Shown: positions 44,538-53,989 of the stretch, in pieces
How the letters are laid out: every line of letters starts with the position of its first letter
Position numbering within the stretch: position 1 is the first letter of the stretch
Origin: Pedobacter sp. JY14-1
Lineage (GTDB): Bacteria; Bacteroidota; Bacteroidia; Sphingobacteriales; Sphingobacteriaceae
Direction: 5' to 3'
Assembly (NCBI RefSeq): GCF_029269825.1
Contig: NZ_JARJHU010000005.1
Span: forward strand, 558,001-622,000
DNA length: 64,000 bases
Translations under genes and position numbers: made by a program
Notes under the pieces: model-generated
The model's database searches: none
What the model saw: only the letters and a program-made list of their open reading frames with translations
What the model was told of the DNA's origin: nothing

Positions 44538-47381
44538 TTAAAAGATCACGTTGAGGCCAAGATTGTAAACACGATAGACGGGAAATCCGGAATATCCTCC
44601 GCCTTCCGGACCGAAATCACCGGATTTCATCTGATCCCAGGTGATCAGGTTCTGCCCGCTCAGGATAAACCGCACCTTTTCCGCACCGACCGATTTGGAA
44701 AGCCTTAAAGGCAGCGAATAAGAAAGTTCCACATTTTTTAGCCTGAGGTAAGAACGGTCATACAGGTAATAATCGCTGCGCTCATGGCTGACACTTTTCT
44801 TCATTGATAAGGCTGGCGATGTAATACGTTGACCACTGGCATATCGTTCTGCGGTCCAGGCATTTTCGTGCAGACTTCCGTAAACGCCATCATTATCGGT
44901 TTCAAACACACCTGTGCCCGTATACACGGTCGAGTACTTGCCTATTCCCTGGAAAAGAAAGTTAAGGTCGAAGTTTTTGAAGGTAAGCCCTCCTGAAAAA
45001 CCATAGGTATACAGCGGTAAAGTACCATTGCCGATCGGCGCCAGATCAGCCTCATCAATGCGGCCATCTTTGTTCAGGTCCCGGTACTTCAGATCGCCCA
45101 GCCTGACGGCAGTCTGTATGTCCATCGGCAACCGGCTGTTCAGCTCTTCAATGGTATTATAAAAGCCGTTTCCATTGCTGTAATCCACCAGGTAGCCAAA
45201 GTCCTGGCCATACGAAAAGCCTTCCTGCCGTTTACGGTAGGCAAAATCCGGATCGCGGAGAGGTTCATTAATATTGAGCACCTTATTTTTTGCATAGCCG
45301 AGCTGTCCCCCGAGGTGTACCGTTAGATTGCTACCGATGGGTTTGTCAAACCCTAGAGTCAGCTCATAGCCCTTGTTCTCGAAGGAACCGGTATTGGTTG
45401 CGGGATAGTAGCTTAGTGGAATCCCCTGATAAAGTGGGACCTGAGTAGCCTTTACCGCCATGTTATCCATTTTCTCACGGAATACGTCTACGCTAAGTGA
45501 AAGTAAGTTAAACAGGCTGAGGTCCAGGCCATAGTTTTGCTTCAAGGATACTTCTGCACGAATGGCCGGATTACCAAATTCCCGCTCGTTGACAATGTAC
45601 TGGAGATAGCCCAGGGGACCACCCTTAGTAACATTGACATTATCGGCGTACGCAAACCTGCCCAGGCCACTTTGGTCATTAGCAGTACGGCCATACGAAG
45701 CCCTTAGCTTCAGTTGGCTCACCCAATCGCGGCTACCATTCAAAAATGACTCATTGGAAAGAACCCAGGCAGCGGCTATTGCCGGTGTAAACGTAAACCG
45801 GCTTCCCCTCGCATATTGCTCTGATCCTGAATAGCCCAGATCAAACTTAACGAAGTACCGCTCGTCATAATCGTAATTCAGCTCAGCACCCGAACTGACG
45901 CGGTTGTAAGGCAGCAGGCCCGGCGAACCGGTATCCGTCTTGGTCAGGTTCTGATAGAACATGTATCCCATACCGCCCACATGGTGCACCCCAAAGTTCC
46001 GATCATAATTCAGCACAGCGTTATACGTCAGGTGGTAATAGTAGGAACTGCTTTTTCCGTACGCCAATGGACTGTTGACCTCCCCGCCCTTCTTGGTAAA
46101 TTTCAATTCATCAAAGTTATTCGTCCTCACCCACCGCTCATAATTCTGCGTAGTACTCAGGCTTCCTACTGCATTGGTCTGGTAAGCGATCACGCCATTC
46201 AGCTTCAATCCCTTTGTGAGGAAGTCCATATCCAGGTTCAGGCCAAACTGAGATGCGATGTTGGTCACCGTATGCCGTACATAGCCGGATCGGTTCAGCA
46301 TTCCAAATGTCGGCGAACCGACCGTAGCCGTAGTCACTACCTGTCCGTCGGGAGTAAGCGGACCGGAGACCGTGGGCGGCATCTGGAAAAAGCTGCTGTA
46401 GACGGAAGCGTTGGAAGAACCGGGCGTGCGCTCCCGCTTGATGTTTCCTGCCAGGCGCACGTAAGCGCTGAGGTAACGGTTCAACTGCATATCTACGTTA
46501 CTGCGGTAATTGACCCAAACGTTATTGGCGTCCGATTGATAGTTGTCCTGATCAGTAATGAACTGCCCGCCCTGGTGCATGAAGTTAAGGTTGGAATAGA
46601 AAACCACTTTATCGTTACCGCCGGAAACGCCAACGTTGGCACGCTGCATCTGGGCAAAATCCCGAAAATAGCGATCATACCAGTTGTTGTTTGGATAAAG
46701 CTCGCTATCGCCCGAACGAAAGCTTTCGATCTGCTGGTCCGTAAATATAGCTTTTCCCCCGTCGTTCAGCGAGGCCTGGTTTCTGAGCCCGGCATACGCT
46801 GCCGAACTATAGAACATAGGTTTGGTGGTGACCTCCTGGAAAGCCTGATCTACCCGGGCATCAATCCTGATCTTACCTTTCTGTCCCCGCTTCGTCTTGA
46901 TGACAATTAGGCCGTTGGCCCCCTGTATGCCATACAGCGCCTGCGTAGAGGCATCCTTGAGAATAGTGACCGATTCGATCTCATTGGCACTGATGTATTC
47001 AAGTGACTGGGCGCTGTTATAAGAGGTAATGATCCCATCGATCATCACCAGCGGGCCATTGCCCCTTGCGGCAGATACACCCCTAATGTACAGGTTGGTC
47101 GTGGTTCTGGACAGTTCCGATGAGGTCTCTTGTGTGGTCAGACCCGCAAAACGCCCAGCGAAACTCTGGCTGAGATTGGCCACGGGCGACCGTTCGAGCT
47201 CTTTTCCGCTAACGGTAGCGACAGCACCAGACACCGCAATCCGGCGCTGGCTGGTATAGCCCAACTGTACTTTATCTTTCTGACCGGACTCTAGCGTATC
47301 CGTGGCTTCCTGGGCCAGCACATTGCTGCCAGACCATAGCAGACAGGCAACCGCAAGGCCCAATCTTATATTGTATTTCAT
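44538..47381 (-). CDS. susC: SusC/RagA family TonB-linked outer-membrane channel (pair 1)
   Basis: A 947-residue protein from the ATG at 47381 (another ATG at 47393 adds four residues). It has a signal peptide (NIRLGLAVACLLWSGSNVLA), a plug domain (GPLVMIDGIITSYNSAQSLE, ITILKDASTQALYGIQGANG with V for the first I) and a 22-strand beta barrel ending in the aromatic-rich YRVYNLGLNVIF. Unlike the SusC upstream of it, the carboxypeptidase-regulatory-like domain is absent: the mature protein goes almost directly into the plug. It should import the ligand held by the adjacent SusD, driven by TonB. Confidence 0.92.
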   Translation of the reverse strand: MKYNIRLGLAVACLLWSGSNVLAQEATDTLESGQKDKVQLGYTSQRRIAVSGAVATVSGKELERSPVANLSQSFAGRFAGLTTQETSSELSRTTTNLYIRGVSAARGNGPLVMIDGIITSYNSAQSLEYISANEIESVTILKDASTQALYGIQGANGLIVIKTKRGQKGKIRIDARVDQAFQEVTTKPMFYSSAAYAGLRNQASLNDGGKAIFTDQQIESFRSGDSELYPNNNWYDRYFRDFAQMQRANVGVSGGNDKVVFYSNLNFMHQGGQFITDQDNYQSDANNVWVNYRSNVDMQLNRYLSAYVRLAGNIKRERTPGSSNASVYSSFFQMPPTVSGPLTPDGQVVTTATVGSPTFGMLNRSGYVRHTVTNIASQFGLNLDMDFLTKGLKLNGVIAYQTNAVGSLSTTQNYERWVRTNNFDELKFTKKGGEVNSPLAYGKSSSYYYHLTYNAVLNYDRNFGVHHVGGMGYMFYQNLTKTDTGSPGLLPYNRVSSGAELNYDYDERYFVKFDLGYSGSEQYARGSRFTFTPAIAAAWVLSNESFLNGSRDWVSQLKLRASYGRTANDQSGLGRFAYADNVNVTKGGPLGYLQYIVNEREFGNPAIRAEVSLKQNYGLDLSLFNLLSLSVDVFREKMDNMAVKATQVPLYQGIPLSYYPATNTGSFENKGYELTLGFDKPIGSNLTVHLGGQLGYAKNKVLNINEPLRDPDFAYRKRQEGFSYGQDFGYLVDYSNGNGFYNTIEELNSRLPMDIQTAVRLGDLKYRDLNKDGRIDEADLAPIGNGTLPLYTYGFSGGLTFKNFDLNFLFQGIGKYSTVYTGTGVFETDNDGVYGSLHENAWTAERYASGQRITSPALSMKKSVSHERSDYYLYDRSYLRLKNVELSYSLPLRLSKSVGAEKVRFILSGQNLITWDQMKSGDFGPEGGGYSGFPVYRVYNLGLNVIF

Positions 47382-47428
47382 GTATACTGACATTTTGTTG
47401 AATTCATTTGAAGCGTGAACATTGAACA

Positions 47429-49321
47429 TTACCATCCCGCACTTTGCCACTCCTCGCCAGTTACTGCTTTCAGGCGATTGGCCTCGCTAAGCGGTATAGG
47501 CACCCACAGAAATTTATTGGTATAATTGCTGCGTTCGGTAGCTCGAACCGGACGGCGGTTGTAGGTGTAGCTGCCATCCGCATTCCGCGTGATGGCCATC
47601 GCCGTGATCCATTTGTCGGTTTTGGAAAGATCGCCTCCCGGCTGCGTCCAGCGCCGCACATCAAAGTAACGCGCCTCTTCCATCGCCAGTTCGACACGGC
47701 GCTCGTTGCGCAACCGCAGCCGGAGCTGTTCCTGGTTCAGTTCCAATGGAAGTTCCGGCATACCAGCCCGGAGTCTGATCTCATTAATGGCCTGCCGGGC
47801 CTCATCCAGCCGGTTGGTTTCCAGGGCGGTTTCCGCGAAGTTGAGAATCACCTCTCCCAGCCGGAAAAACTTCCAGTTGGCTCCGCCTACGACATTGTCA
47901 TTGCCCGAGTTGGGGTGAAGGAACTTGCGTTCGAAATACCCGGTGCGTGTGGCCTTCCTTGTAGTCGGATGAATACCGGTTTGCGGTTCACCGACGTAGG
48001 TCGCAATGATCCGGGTCCGATTACCCATTGCAGCAGGATAGTTCTCATAAGATTCCTTTTCTTCCGAGAAGCCCCATAAAGCCTTTCTCTTCGAACCATT
48101 GTAATAGATCGACGCGTAAAACCTTGGGTCCCGGTTGGCATACGGATCCCGTTCGTCGTACAAGGAATTCGCAGGATTGTAATTGGGCTGCGTATGCTTT
48201 TCGTCGGCATAAGGATTGGCCAGGTCAAGTACGGGTTGACCGTCTTTGGTTTCATAGGCATCTACCAGTTCCTGGCTCGGACAAGTTCCGGATTTATACC
48301 CGTCCTGTGCACCAATGCCATCGATATTCCAGATATTCCCCTGTCCATCCCGGCTCTGGTAGATCGTCTCTTTATCGACAGGGCTCCCGGAATACTCCAT
48401 CGTGCGCGTAAAATACTCATTGTAGACAGCCGAGTGAACGTTTTTATCGGGGCCTAGATAGGCAACGTCAGAAAGATAGGTCTGCGGAAAGTTGACCTTG
48501 TTGTACAATTCATAGCCATTTGCACGGAGATTTGCCAATGAAGCTTTATTGATCTCGTACGCTTCCTCCCAATGATTGACGATACCGGTATTCAGGGGGC
48601 TCGCCGCAAATAGCATCATCCTTGATTTAACGGCTTCAGCCATTGCCTTGTTTACCCTGCCTGCCTCACCTGCGCTGGTAATGCGCCAGGGTAAATCAGC
48701 GCTCGAAATTGCGGCATCACAGTCTTCCATAATAAATTTGACCAGTTCATAATATCCTGGTCTTTTCGTCTGCGAAAAGTCGCCGTCAAACTGGTAGGGT
48801 TCACGCTGAATAGGCAGCGAAGGTCCAAACCATTTCAGCAACTCTGCATAATAAAAAGCACGCAACAGGTGTGCTTCCGCTTTATAACGGCTCTTTTCAA
48901 TATCTCCCAAGGGGGAGTCGCCTACTCTGCTGATGAAAATCGTGCAATTGCGGATGGCAGCCCAGTAACGCGCCCAGTAATTTCCGTTACCACTGTCCTC
49001 ACTCACATTGGTCACCGGGTGGTTGCCACTCGAAGCATTGCCATTGTACATACGGCCGGCCATGAGCCCGGATTCCGCTTCGGCATCGGTATCCCAGGCT
49101 TCATCGCTCCAGACGACAGGCCCCCGTGACCAGAAAAAATAGCGTGTGCCCTTGGTGGGCATATTGGCGTAACAACTGTTGAGGAAAGCGCCGGTCTTCA
49201 CCGGGTCACTAAAAACATCGTCCAGGGACAATTTGCCGTCAGGTGCGGAATCCAATGCCTTTTTACAAGCGGAGGTTAGGCACATCAGGATAAAGGCGAA
49301 TAAAATATAATTGATTTTCAT
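47429..49321 (-). CDS. susD: RagB/SusD family surface lipoprotein (pair 2)
   Basis: A 630-residue lipoprotein from the ATG at 49321 (a second ATG lies two codons upstream). The lipobox LTSACKK follows a short hydrophobic signal. HLLRAFYYAELLKWFG and LRNERRVELAMEEARYFDVR are the SusD landmarks. It lies 15 bases after the susC at 49336-52500 and 48 bases before the ATG of the next susC, so all four genes probably share a transcript. Confidence 0.93.
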   Translation of the reverse strand: MKINYILFAFILMCLTSACKKALDSAPDGKLSLDDVFSDPVKTGAFLNSCYANMPTKGTRYFFWSRGPVVWSDEAWDTDAEAESGLMAGRMYNGNASSGNHPVTNVSEDSGNGNYWARYWAAIRNCTIFISRVGDSPLGDIEKSRYKAEAHLLRAFYYAELLKWFGPSLPIQREPYQFDGDFSQTKRPGYYELVKFIMEDCDAAISSADLPWRITSAGEAGRVNKAMAEAVKSRMMLFAASPLNTGIVNHWEEAYEINKASLANLRANGYELYNKVNFPQTYLSDVAYLGPDKNVHSAVYNEYFTRTMEYSGSPVDKETIYQSRDGQGNIWNIDGIGAQDGYKSGTCPSQELVDAYETKDGQPVLDLANPYADEKHTQPNYNPANSLYDERDPYANRDPRFYASIYYNGSKRKALWGFSEEKESYENYPAAMGNRTRIIATYVGEPQTGIHPTTRKATRTGYFERKFLHPNSGNDNVVGGANWKFFRLGEVILNFAETALETNRLDEARQAINEIRLRAGMPELPLELNQEQLRLRLRNERRVELAMEEARYFDVRRWTQPGGDLSKTDKWITAMAITRNADGSYTYNRRPVRATERSNYTNKFLWVPIPLSEANRLKAVTGEEWQSAGW

Positions 49322-49335
49322 GATCATGCGATGGG

Positions 49336-52300
49336 TTAGAAAGTTACGTTCATACCGAAATTGAGCATCCTGGTCACCGGGTAGCCAATGGCGTCGTTAT
49401 TTTCCGGATCAAGATGACTCAAACGCAGGTTGTCCCAGGTAAACAGGTTCTGACCGCCCACATAGACGCGCATACGGCCTACCCCTACCGTTTTAAGCAG
49501 GTTTGCAGGCAATGTATAGGCGAGTTCTATGTTCCTCAATCTGATATACGAGCGGTCCATGATGAAGAACTCATTGGCATTGTGATTGGTGTTGGTCAGC
49601 GTGCTAAGCGCCGGGTAGGTGATCTTCTCACCACCGGCATAGCGCTCCGGGGTCCAGGCATGCCTGTGATAGTCGAAATAGGTGCCCAGCTTAATGGTCT
49701 CATATACCCCCTGTTCCGAATAATTGGAAGAATACTTTCCTACTCCCTGGAAAAAGGTGGTAAGCTCAAGGTTCTTATAGTTGAGACCAATGGTAAAACC
49801 ATAAGTGACCCTGGGGATACTGGCATAACCGATGGGTACGATGTCCTTATCGTTGATGGTGCCGTCACCGTTTACATCGACATATTTGAGATCGCCAAGT
49901 CTTGGCGTACCAAATGCATAGGTAGTACCCGTGAGGTAACTATCCAGTTCCTCCTTTGTATTGAAAAAGCCATTCCCATTGCTGTAGTCTACCCGGTAAC
50001 CGAAGGCCTGGCCCAGCGCATAGCCCGTAGTAAGGTAGCGCGAGGCATAAGTCTCGTCACGGATCTGTTCATCAAAGAATTTCACCTTATTGTGATTATA
50101 ACCGTAGTTAGCCCGCACATTCATTGAGAAATCCCTGAAAACAGGTTGATTATAGCTCAGTTCCAGTTCATAGCCCTGATTGTCTACCTTGCCCATGTTC
50201 ACCTTTGGAATATATTGCAGTGGTACCCCCTGAAATTCGGGGACGGTATTCCTGGAAATCAGTATCTGGCTCCGGCTTTCATAAAATCGGTCAAAAGAGA
50301 GGTTAAGCTTTTTGAAAAGCTGCAGGTCCATGGCATAGTTTTGTTTTTTTGCGAGTTCCCAAGATATGTTGACATTGCCCAGCAGCCCCTGCCTTACGGT
50401 CTGGCCAAGCCCAAGACTTCCCAACGGACCGCCGCCGGCGACAACGATATCACTCTGGTAAAGGAAGCGTGCTGAGCCGATCTTGTCATTACCGACCTTT
50501 CCGTAAGAGGCGCGGAGTTTCAGGTTGGTCAGGATATTGCTTCCCTTTAAAAATTCTTCGTTGCTGACCACCCATCCAACTGATGCGGCGGGGAAAAAAC
50601 CATATCGCCTGCCGGGCGCAAACTGCTCCGATCCATTGTAGCCGACATTCACCTCAGCAAGGTATTTACTGTCATAAGCGTAAGTGGCCCTTGCAGCAAT
50701 CCCCAGAACATTGAAAGGAATCTCTCCTCCGGTAGACTCCCAGTAGTCACGCTGCGCTAAAATCAATCCGCCTACATCATGCTTCCCGAAACTCCGGGAA
50801 TAATTCAGCGAAGCCTGCATATTGATGTTATACCTGGAATCCGCCCCCCTGGTGAGCGAGAGCATTTCTTCATCTCCACGTTTAACGGCATAGCTCAGCG
50901 CATCTGTTTCCGGATTAACTACAGCCAAGTATAAGCGTTCCTGCTTACGCCCCTGGGTCGCAGTGGTTGAACGGGAATCGTAGGAGATCATGCCTTTGAG
51001 ACTCAATCCACTGGTCAGGAGCTTACTGAGATCCCATTCAAGCCCCAATGAAGAATTCAGGTTGGAGCGCACCTCATTGCGGTAGCCCATGCGGTTCATG
51101 ATTTCAAATGCGGAACGGTCTAGATACCCAGGATCTACGATCTGCCCTGGCGCGACACCAAAACCACCCAGCGTGGTCGGCCCCGGTGTAATGGGCAGAA
51201 TGGTCTGAGCCTGGTAAAGCAAATCGCGCATCATCCAGTTGGTATCGTTGTTATAAAGCCATGCTGCGGGCATATTCACCCGTTCAATGTAACTGCCAAC
51301 GTTCAGAAAGGATTTAAGTGCTTCAGTAACCTTAAAATCAAGATTGGCCCTGAAATTGAACCGGTCCAGTTTTGAGGAAGGGTTATAACCTAATACCGAT
51401 TCAGGTTCAGTTTTCAGATTGCCGCCCTGGTTCAGATATGCAGCATTCACAAAATATGTCGCCCGGTCACTGCCTCCGGTCGCACTGGCATTGAGCCTGG
51501 TCTGCGGTGCGTAACGGGAAATGAATTCCCTGTAATAATCATGATTCGGATACATGTATTGTCGGATGGCCGCTTTCTGCTGATAAGCAGCTGTATTGGG
51601 GTCCAATCCCTCAAGCGGATTGATATATCGATTGATGGTTTCCTGGCTGAACGGTATTGGAATGTTATCGTTCTTTGAAGCCTCGTTACGCAGCAGCATG
51701 TAGTCGACGGAAGTCAATCGATCGGGCTCTCTGGTAAAAGAAGAATACGACTGGTCAAGGTTAAGCGAAAGTTCGGGGCTGCTCTGTGAGCCGCGTTTAG
51801 TAGTGACAATGATGACGCCGTTCGCACCGCGAACCCCGAAAACCGCAGTAGCAGAAGCATCTTTGAGAATAGATACAGACTCCACTTCATTCGGGTCGAT
51901 GGTGCGAATGTTGTCACGGGGCACTCCATCAATAAGAATCAGCGGATTCTGGCCGTTTGTAGTCGCAGCACCGCGCAGGTAAAGCGTAGCATCGTCACGT
52001 CCCGGTTGTCCGCCGCCGGATTGTATCGAGGTGAGACCCGACAGCCGCCCGGCCAGTGCATTGGCGAGGCTCGCCGACGAGCTTTGCTTTAGTTCTTTGC
52101 TCTGTACGGTCGAGATCGCGCCCGTTACGGATATCTTCTTTTGTTGTCCGTAAGCCACAACGACCACTTCGTCCAGATTTTCATCGGAGGCAGAAAGGCT
52201 GAGGTTGATCGTGTTTTGCCCGCTGACAGTGACTTCCCGCTTACGGTACCCAATGTAATTAAATTCAAGGACTGAGTTTGCAGGAGCACTAATGACGTAG

Positions 52301-52500
52301 TTGCCCTGTGGGCTGGTCTGGACCCCCTTTTTAGTTCCTTTGATCATCACGGTAACACCGGGTAGCGGTTGAAGGTCGACCGAATCGGTAACGGTTCCCC
52401 TGACGGTAATGTCTTCCTGGGCACAAAGCCGGCCCATGCCAAGGAAAACCATCAGCAATACCGTCCATAACCGGTGACCGGCTGGTTGGATTTTGTTCAT
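49336..52500 (-). CDS. susC: SusC/RagA family TonB-linked outer-membrane channel (pair 2)
   Basis: A 1054-residue protein from the ATG at 52500. In order: signal peptide (WTVLLMVFLGMGRLCAQ), carboxypeptidase-regulatory-like domain (VRGTVTDSVDLQPLPGVTVM), plug (LIDGVPRDNIRTIDPNEVES, SILKDASATAVFGVRGANGV) and beta barrel ending MLNFGMNVTF. It has no N-terminal signalling (STN) domain, so no partner anti-sigma factor is expected. The substrate is unknown. First gene of the four-gene unit. An in-frame stretch of 18 codons upstream is not needed. Confidence 0.94.
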   Translation of the reverse strand: MNKIQPAGHRLWTVLLMVFLGMGRLCAQEDITVRGTVTDSVDLQPLPGVTVMIKGTKKGVQTSPQGNYVISAPANSVLEFNYIGYRKREVTVSGQNTINLSLSASDENLDEVVVVAYGQQKKISVTGAISTVQSKELKQSSSASLANALAGRLSGLTSIQSGGGQPGRDDATLYLRGAATTNGQNPLILIDGVPRDNIRTIDPNEVESVSILKDASATAVFGVRGANGVIIVTTKRGSQSSPELSLNLDQSYSSFTREPDRLTSVDYMLLRNEASKNDNIPIPFSQETINRYINPLEGLDPNTAAYQQKAAIRQYMYPNHDYYREFISRYAPQTRLNASATGGSDRATYFVNAAYLNQGGNLKTEPESVLGYNPSSKLDRFNFRANLDFKVTEALKSFLNVGSYIERVNMPAAWLYNNDTNWMMRDLLYQAQTILPITPGPTTLGGFGVAPGQIVDPGYLDRSAFEIMNRMGYRNEVRSNLNSSLGLEWDLSKLLTSGLSLKGMISYDSRSTTATQGRKQERLYLAVVNPETDALSYAVKRGDEEMLSLTRGADSRYNINMQASLNYSRSFGKHDVGGLILAQRDYWESTGGEIPFNVLGIAARATYAYDSKYLAEVNVGYNGSEQFAPGRRYGFFPAASVGWVVSNEEFLKGSNILTNLKLRASYGKVGNDKIGSARFLYQSDIVVAGGGPLGSLGLGQTVRQGLLGNVNISWELAKKQNYAMDLQLFKKLNLSFDRFYESRSQILISRNTVPEFQGVPLQYIPKVNMGKVDNQGYELELSYNQPVFRDFSMNVRANYGYNHNKVKFFDEQIRDETYASRYLTTGYALGQAFGYRVDYSNGNGFFNTKEELDSYLTGTTYAFGTPRLGDLKYVDVNGDGTINDKDIVPIGYASIPRVTYGFTIGLNYKNLELTTFFQGVGKYSSNYSEQGVYETIKLGTYFDYHRHAWTPERYAGGEKITYPALSTLTNTNHNANEFFIMDRSYIRLRNIELAYTLPANLLKTVGVGRMRVYVGGQNLFTWDNLRLSHLDPENNDAIGYPVTRMLNFGMNVTF

Positions 52501-52828
52501 AGTAAGGTTAATTAATTTAGTTAGTGTAAGAAAGCAGTATTGCGCGAAGCACAAGACGGGATTAAGAGAATGACTTTCAGGTATCCGGAAAAATTGGACT
52601 GACGGGATGACTCATAAGATTTTAATATTTGGTTTTATATCAATATTAGCGATCCCGGTTGCGGACGGCAACCTGCACTATCATGCGAACCATCCTGTAC
52701 TTTCCTGAAAAAAACCATTCATTCCGAGGTTCATGGCATGCTTAAAACGCTTTAGCAAAAAATAAAAAAAACAGCGAATTCCTATTCAAATCTCATTCTT
52801 CCATCATGCTTACCAGCAGTACCGGGGC

Positions 52829-52883
52829 AGCTTCGGAGCAGATGCATAGCCTGTTCGGAAAAAGATACCCGTTTTCCGAAGCT
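52829..52883. repeat. Hairpin A with a mutually exclusive outer pairing
   Basis: TTCGGAAAA (52854-52862) pairs with TTTTCCGAA (52872-52880) around a nine-base loop. The right arm can instead pair further out: AGCTTCGGA (52829-52837) with TCCGAAGCT (52875-52883). The loop contains GATACCC. Confidence 0.6.
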
Positions 52884-53023
52884 ACTGCGCTGTTGGACGG
52901 GGTTTGCCACGGTCCTACCCGGAGCAATGACCGTTCCAGGAGTTTACAGTGGTTGAGCTGACCTTAGCTTTAGTTCCCTCCCTACCTTAGTCGGGATTGC
53001 TCCAGAACTTCTGCGGGACTTCT

Positions 53024-53048
53024 TCACAAAACAGGTACCCTTTTGTGA
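53024..53048. repeat. Hairpin B, related to hairpin A
   Basis: TCACAAAA (53024-53031) pairs with TTTTGTGA (53041-53048) around a nine-base loop containing GGTACCC. The inner AAAA/TTTT and the loop core match hairpin A in the same orientation, while the outer base pairs differ but stay paired. Confidence 0.6.
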
Positions 53049-53300
53049 GCAAATCATGGTTTAATCCTGGATCATTCACTATTTAGGTGGGGACTAAACT
53101 TGGCCATCACCGGTACAACCATTTATCATACTAACTACTCAATCATAAAACAGGCATCAACATTCCTATGATGACAGAGCTTAACTGCCGATTTAAGGTG
53201 CGTTATGGGCAAAAGCACAGGTAAGTAATTGATTGTGAGAAGCTAGCTCACAGAACATGGATAAATCCGCTTTTTTTTGCAGCAAACCGCCAATATTTTA

Positions 53301-53331
53301 TTTGCGTCGATATGTTTTTTTTATATCTTTG
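53301..53331 (+). promoter_or_regulatory. Promoter of the tRNA-Pro pair
   Basis: TTTG (53301-53304), a 19-base spacer and TATCTTTG (53324-53331): an exact match to the Bacteroidota consensus, 40 bases ahead of the first tRNA. Confidence 0.85.
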
Positions 53332-53370
53332 CGTCCCGTAGCAATTCAGGCTACAGCAAAGGTACCAGTT

Positions 53371-53444
53371 CGGGGTGTAGCGTAGCCCGGTATCGCGCCA
53401 CATTTGGGATGTGGAGGTCGTAGGTTCGAATCCTGCCACCCCGA
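53371..53444 (+). tRNA. tRNA-Pro (UGG), first copy
   Basis: A 74-base tRNA. Acceptor stem CGGGGTG/CACCCCG, anticodon arm CCACA-TTTGGGA-TGTGG, T loop TTCGAAT, discriminator A. Confidence 0.97.
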
Positions 53445-53498
53445 CAAAAAACACTCGGAAGCGTGTTTGATATTATTGAGAAAAAGAAGATACCAGTT

Positions 53499-53572
53499 CG
53501 GGGTGTAGCGTAGCCCGGTATCGCGCCACATTTGGGATGTGGAGGTCGTAGGTTCGAATCCTGCCACCCCGA
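53499..53572 (+). tRNA. tRNA-Pro (UGG), second copy
   Basis: Identical to the first copy over all 74 bases. The eight bases before it (TACCAGTT) are also identical. The two copies start 128 bases apart and share one promoter. Confidence 0.97.
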
Positions 53573-53574
53573 CG

Positions 53575-53602
53575 AAAGCCACTGACTATTAGTGGCTTTT
53601 TT
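53575..53602 (+). terminator. Terminator of the tRNA-Pro pair
   Basis: AAAGCCACT (53575-53583) pairs with AGTGGCTTT (53591-53599), followed by more T. Confidence 0.85.
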
Positions 53603-53620
53603 GTTTAACAGCATTTAAGA

Positions 53621-53989
53621 ATGGAAATTGTCACCCATAATATAAATGACATCAAAACTGCAGAAATTGTCGCAGATGAAACCATCTTAGCCTCTGTTGA
53701 GGACGGACTGGATTTATTGGGAGATCTATATTATCAGGGTTATGATTGTATCATTATACCTGATCAGAATATCTCAGAGAAATTCTTTGATCTCAAGACC
53801 AAACTGGCAGGAGAGGTATTGCAGAAATTCGTGCAATATCGTGTTTCGCTGATCATTATCGGCGATTTCTTAAAATATACGAGCAAGAGCTTGAACGACT
53901 TTATATACGAAAGTAACAAGGGTAGGCATATTAATTTCGTGACATCGCTATCTGAAGCCTTAGCGCGCGTACCAAAAAGTAAACCTTAG
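53621..53989 (+). CDS. DUF4180 protein
   Basis: A 122-residue soluble protein (MEIVTHNINDIKTAEIVADE, GDLYYQGYDCIIIPDQNIS, FLKYTSKSLNDFIYESNKG) that matches DUF4180, a small alpha/beta family of unknown function. It is AT-richer than the AraC gene after it. It starts 49 bases after the second tRNA-Pro. Confidence 0.82.
   Translation: MEIVTHNINDIKTAEIVADETILASVEDGLDLLGDLYYQGYDCIIIPDQNISEKFFDLKTKLAGEVLQKFVQYRVSLIIIGDFLKYTSKSLNDFIYESNKGRHINFVTSLSEALARVPKSKP

Larger units (their letters stand above)
52501..53300. other. Long non-coding region with structured elements upstream of the susCD cluster
   Basis: No gene is recognisable here. The susC-proximal 250 bases are AT-rich and should hold the promoter of the four-gene cluster, but I see no convincing TTTG/TAnnTTTG pair. 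From 52829 to 53049 lie two related hairpins, described separately. In between, GGAGCAAT (52921-52928) is repeated inverted as ATTGCTCC (52995-53002). A smaller TGTGAG/CTCACA hairpin is at 53234-53252. Confidence 0.6.

Noticed and set aside
52829-53049. Known riboswitch class upstream of susC
   Set aside because: I could not match the hairpins to any riboswitch consensus I know; the elements are kept only as repeats or structure of unknown role.
53248-53614. Three overlapping minus-strand ORFs of 68-87 codons with a repeated VAGFEPTTSTSQMW-like phrase
   Set aside because: They are antisense translations of the two tRNA-Pro genes, a well-known false annotation.
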